In this document: in pieces, positions 63,451 to 64,000 of the stretch
Numbering within the stretch: the stretch's first letter is position 1
Layout: each line of letters begins with the position of its first letter
From: Laburnicola sp. R22_1
Lineage: Eukaryota; Ascomycota; Dothideomycetes; Pleosporales; Didymosphaeriaceae
Assembly: GCA_014281115.1 (NCBI GenBank)
Contig: JACONQ010000016.1
Span: 434,001 to 498,000, forward strand
Direction: 5' to 3'
Length of the DNA: 64,000 nucleotides
The notes under the pieces: generated by a model
Told to the model about the DNA's origin: nothing
Seen by the model: the letters and a program-made list of their open reading frames with translations, nothing else
Database searches by the model: none
Program-made: the position numbers and the translations under genes

Positions 63451-64000
63451 GGTTTATTCTTCGGCTTGATGTCAAGAGATGACCCAAGAGGCAATGGCAG
63501 CGCAAACTGAATTGCTCACTACCAATAGGTATGTACAGGCAGCGCGTAAAAATATAGAATGGCGCGGTGATGGTCCAGTAGCTCTGGAGAGGACACAAAT
63601 CCCGTGAGCCAAAAACCTGCGAGCAACTGCGAAGCCGGGCTTTTATACCTGATGTACTACCCGTCGTGCGCATTGTCCCAAGTCTTGGATACTTCGGCAG
63701 GGGCGGAGGTCCATCTGACGGAGGCCTGCCGTACTAACCCATACCAAGGCCCGCGCGTCTCCACTTCCGTTTTGCAAAGCAAAACAAGCCGCGCCGCGAC
63801 GGGCGAAGGCAAACTTTTGAGGAGACGCCTCTTTCATGTAGGAGCAAGGGTAGCAGCATGGTGATAGCGCGCCGGCGCAGCAGGTGACGACGAGACATGT
63901 TGGGAAGGTGGGAGTAAAAGGTTACTGGGCGCTTAAGATATAGGATTTAACGGTGCCGCTCCACAACTAACCTCTACTTTTCTAGTAATAGTTATATATA
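63451..64000. other. Upstream region of the mannosidase gene
   Basis: Presumed promoter; no gene seen up to the window end. Confidence 0.4.

Overview
The window is nuclear DNA of a filamentous ascomycete (Pezizomycotina), most likely a Dothideomycete. The evidence is many short introns (about 45-60 nt, GT-AG, CTAAY/CTGAC-like branch points), a wetA conidiation regulator, sterol O-acyltransferase, AP-1 gamma-adaptin, RRP4, a secreted GH47 mannosidase, small secreted cysteine-rich proteins, and Fot1/pogo-type transposons with RIP-like stop codons. The class assignment is inference. Gene models below were spliced by eye; where every exon sums to a multiple of three with matching phases I say so.

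Layout. 1-0.43 kb: end of a decayed pogo/Fot1 element running off the left edge. 1.0-24.1 kb: a dense block of mostly conserved housekeeping genes: a Rad51-paralogue-like protein, TAD1 tRNA adenosine deaminase, an NT-type C2 protein with three micro-exons, an SLS1-like mitochondrial protein, a membrane-anchored ubiquitin-like/BAG protein, AP-1 gamma-adaptin, sterol O-acyltransferase, a DUF3074/START-like protein, an epoxide hydrolase next to a frameshifted Zn2Cys6 regulator, and an F-box-like/ankyrin protein. 24-32.9 kb: an AT-richer, repeat-rich island with three lineage-specific genes (a proline/tyrosine-repeat zinc-knuckle-like protein, a coiled-coil protein, a Q/P/Y/H-repeat protein), two minisatellites, a proline-rich gene remnant, and a 391-bp hAT-like MITE sitting inside a coding sequence. 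33-44 kb: conserved genes again (mitochondrial-type rhomboid, broken F-box-like gene, PhyH dioxygenase, TMEM234-like, wetA, RRP4, a PLD-superfamily protein). 44-53 kb: two small secreted cysteine-rich genes (one broken), duplicated non-coding repeats, a 113-bp hAT-like MITE with a perfect 8-bp target duplication, and two complete pogo/Fot1 elements placed head to head 24 bp apart. 53-64 kb: a conserved hypothetical protein, a basic nuclear-type repeat protein, a GPI-anchored-like cell-wall protein, long gene-poor stretches, and a GH47 alpha-mannosidase.

The conserved genes serve separate cell functions (tRNA editing, exosome, vesicle coats, lipid storage, mitochondrial expression) and form no operon-like unit. 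The most unusual material is in the mobile DNA. Three diverged pogo-type elements each carry two direct repeats at an exact 17-bp period inside every visible terminal inverted repeat, and all three share an in-frame TAG at the same transposase codon. A MITE has split a gene whose two halves are still co-linear and in frame across the target duplication. Several otherwise intact genes carry one-base shifts at homopolymers, so part of the apparent pseudogenisation may be assembly error.
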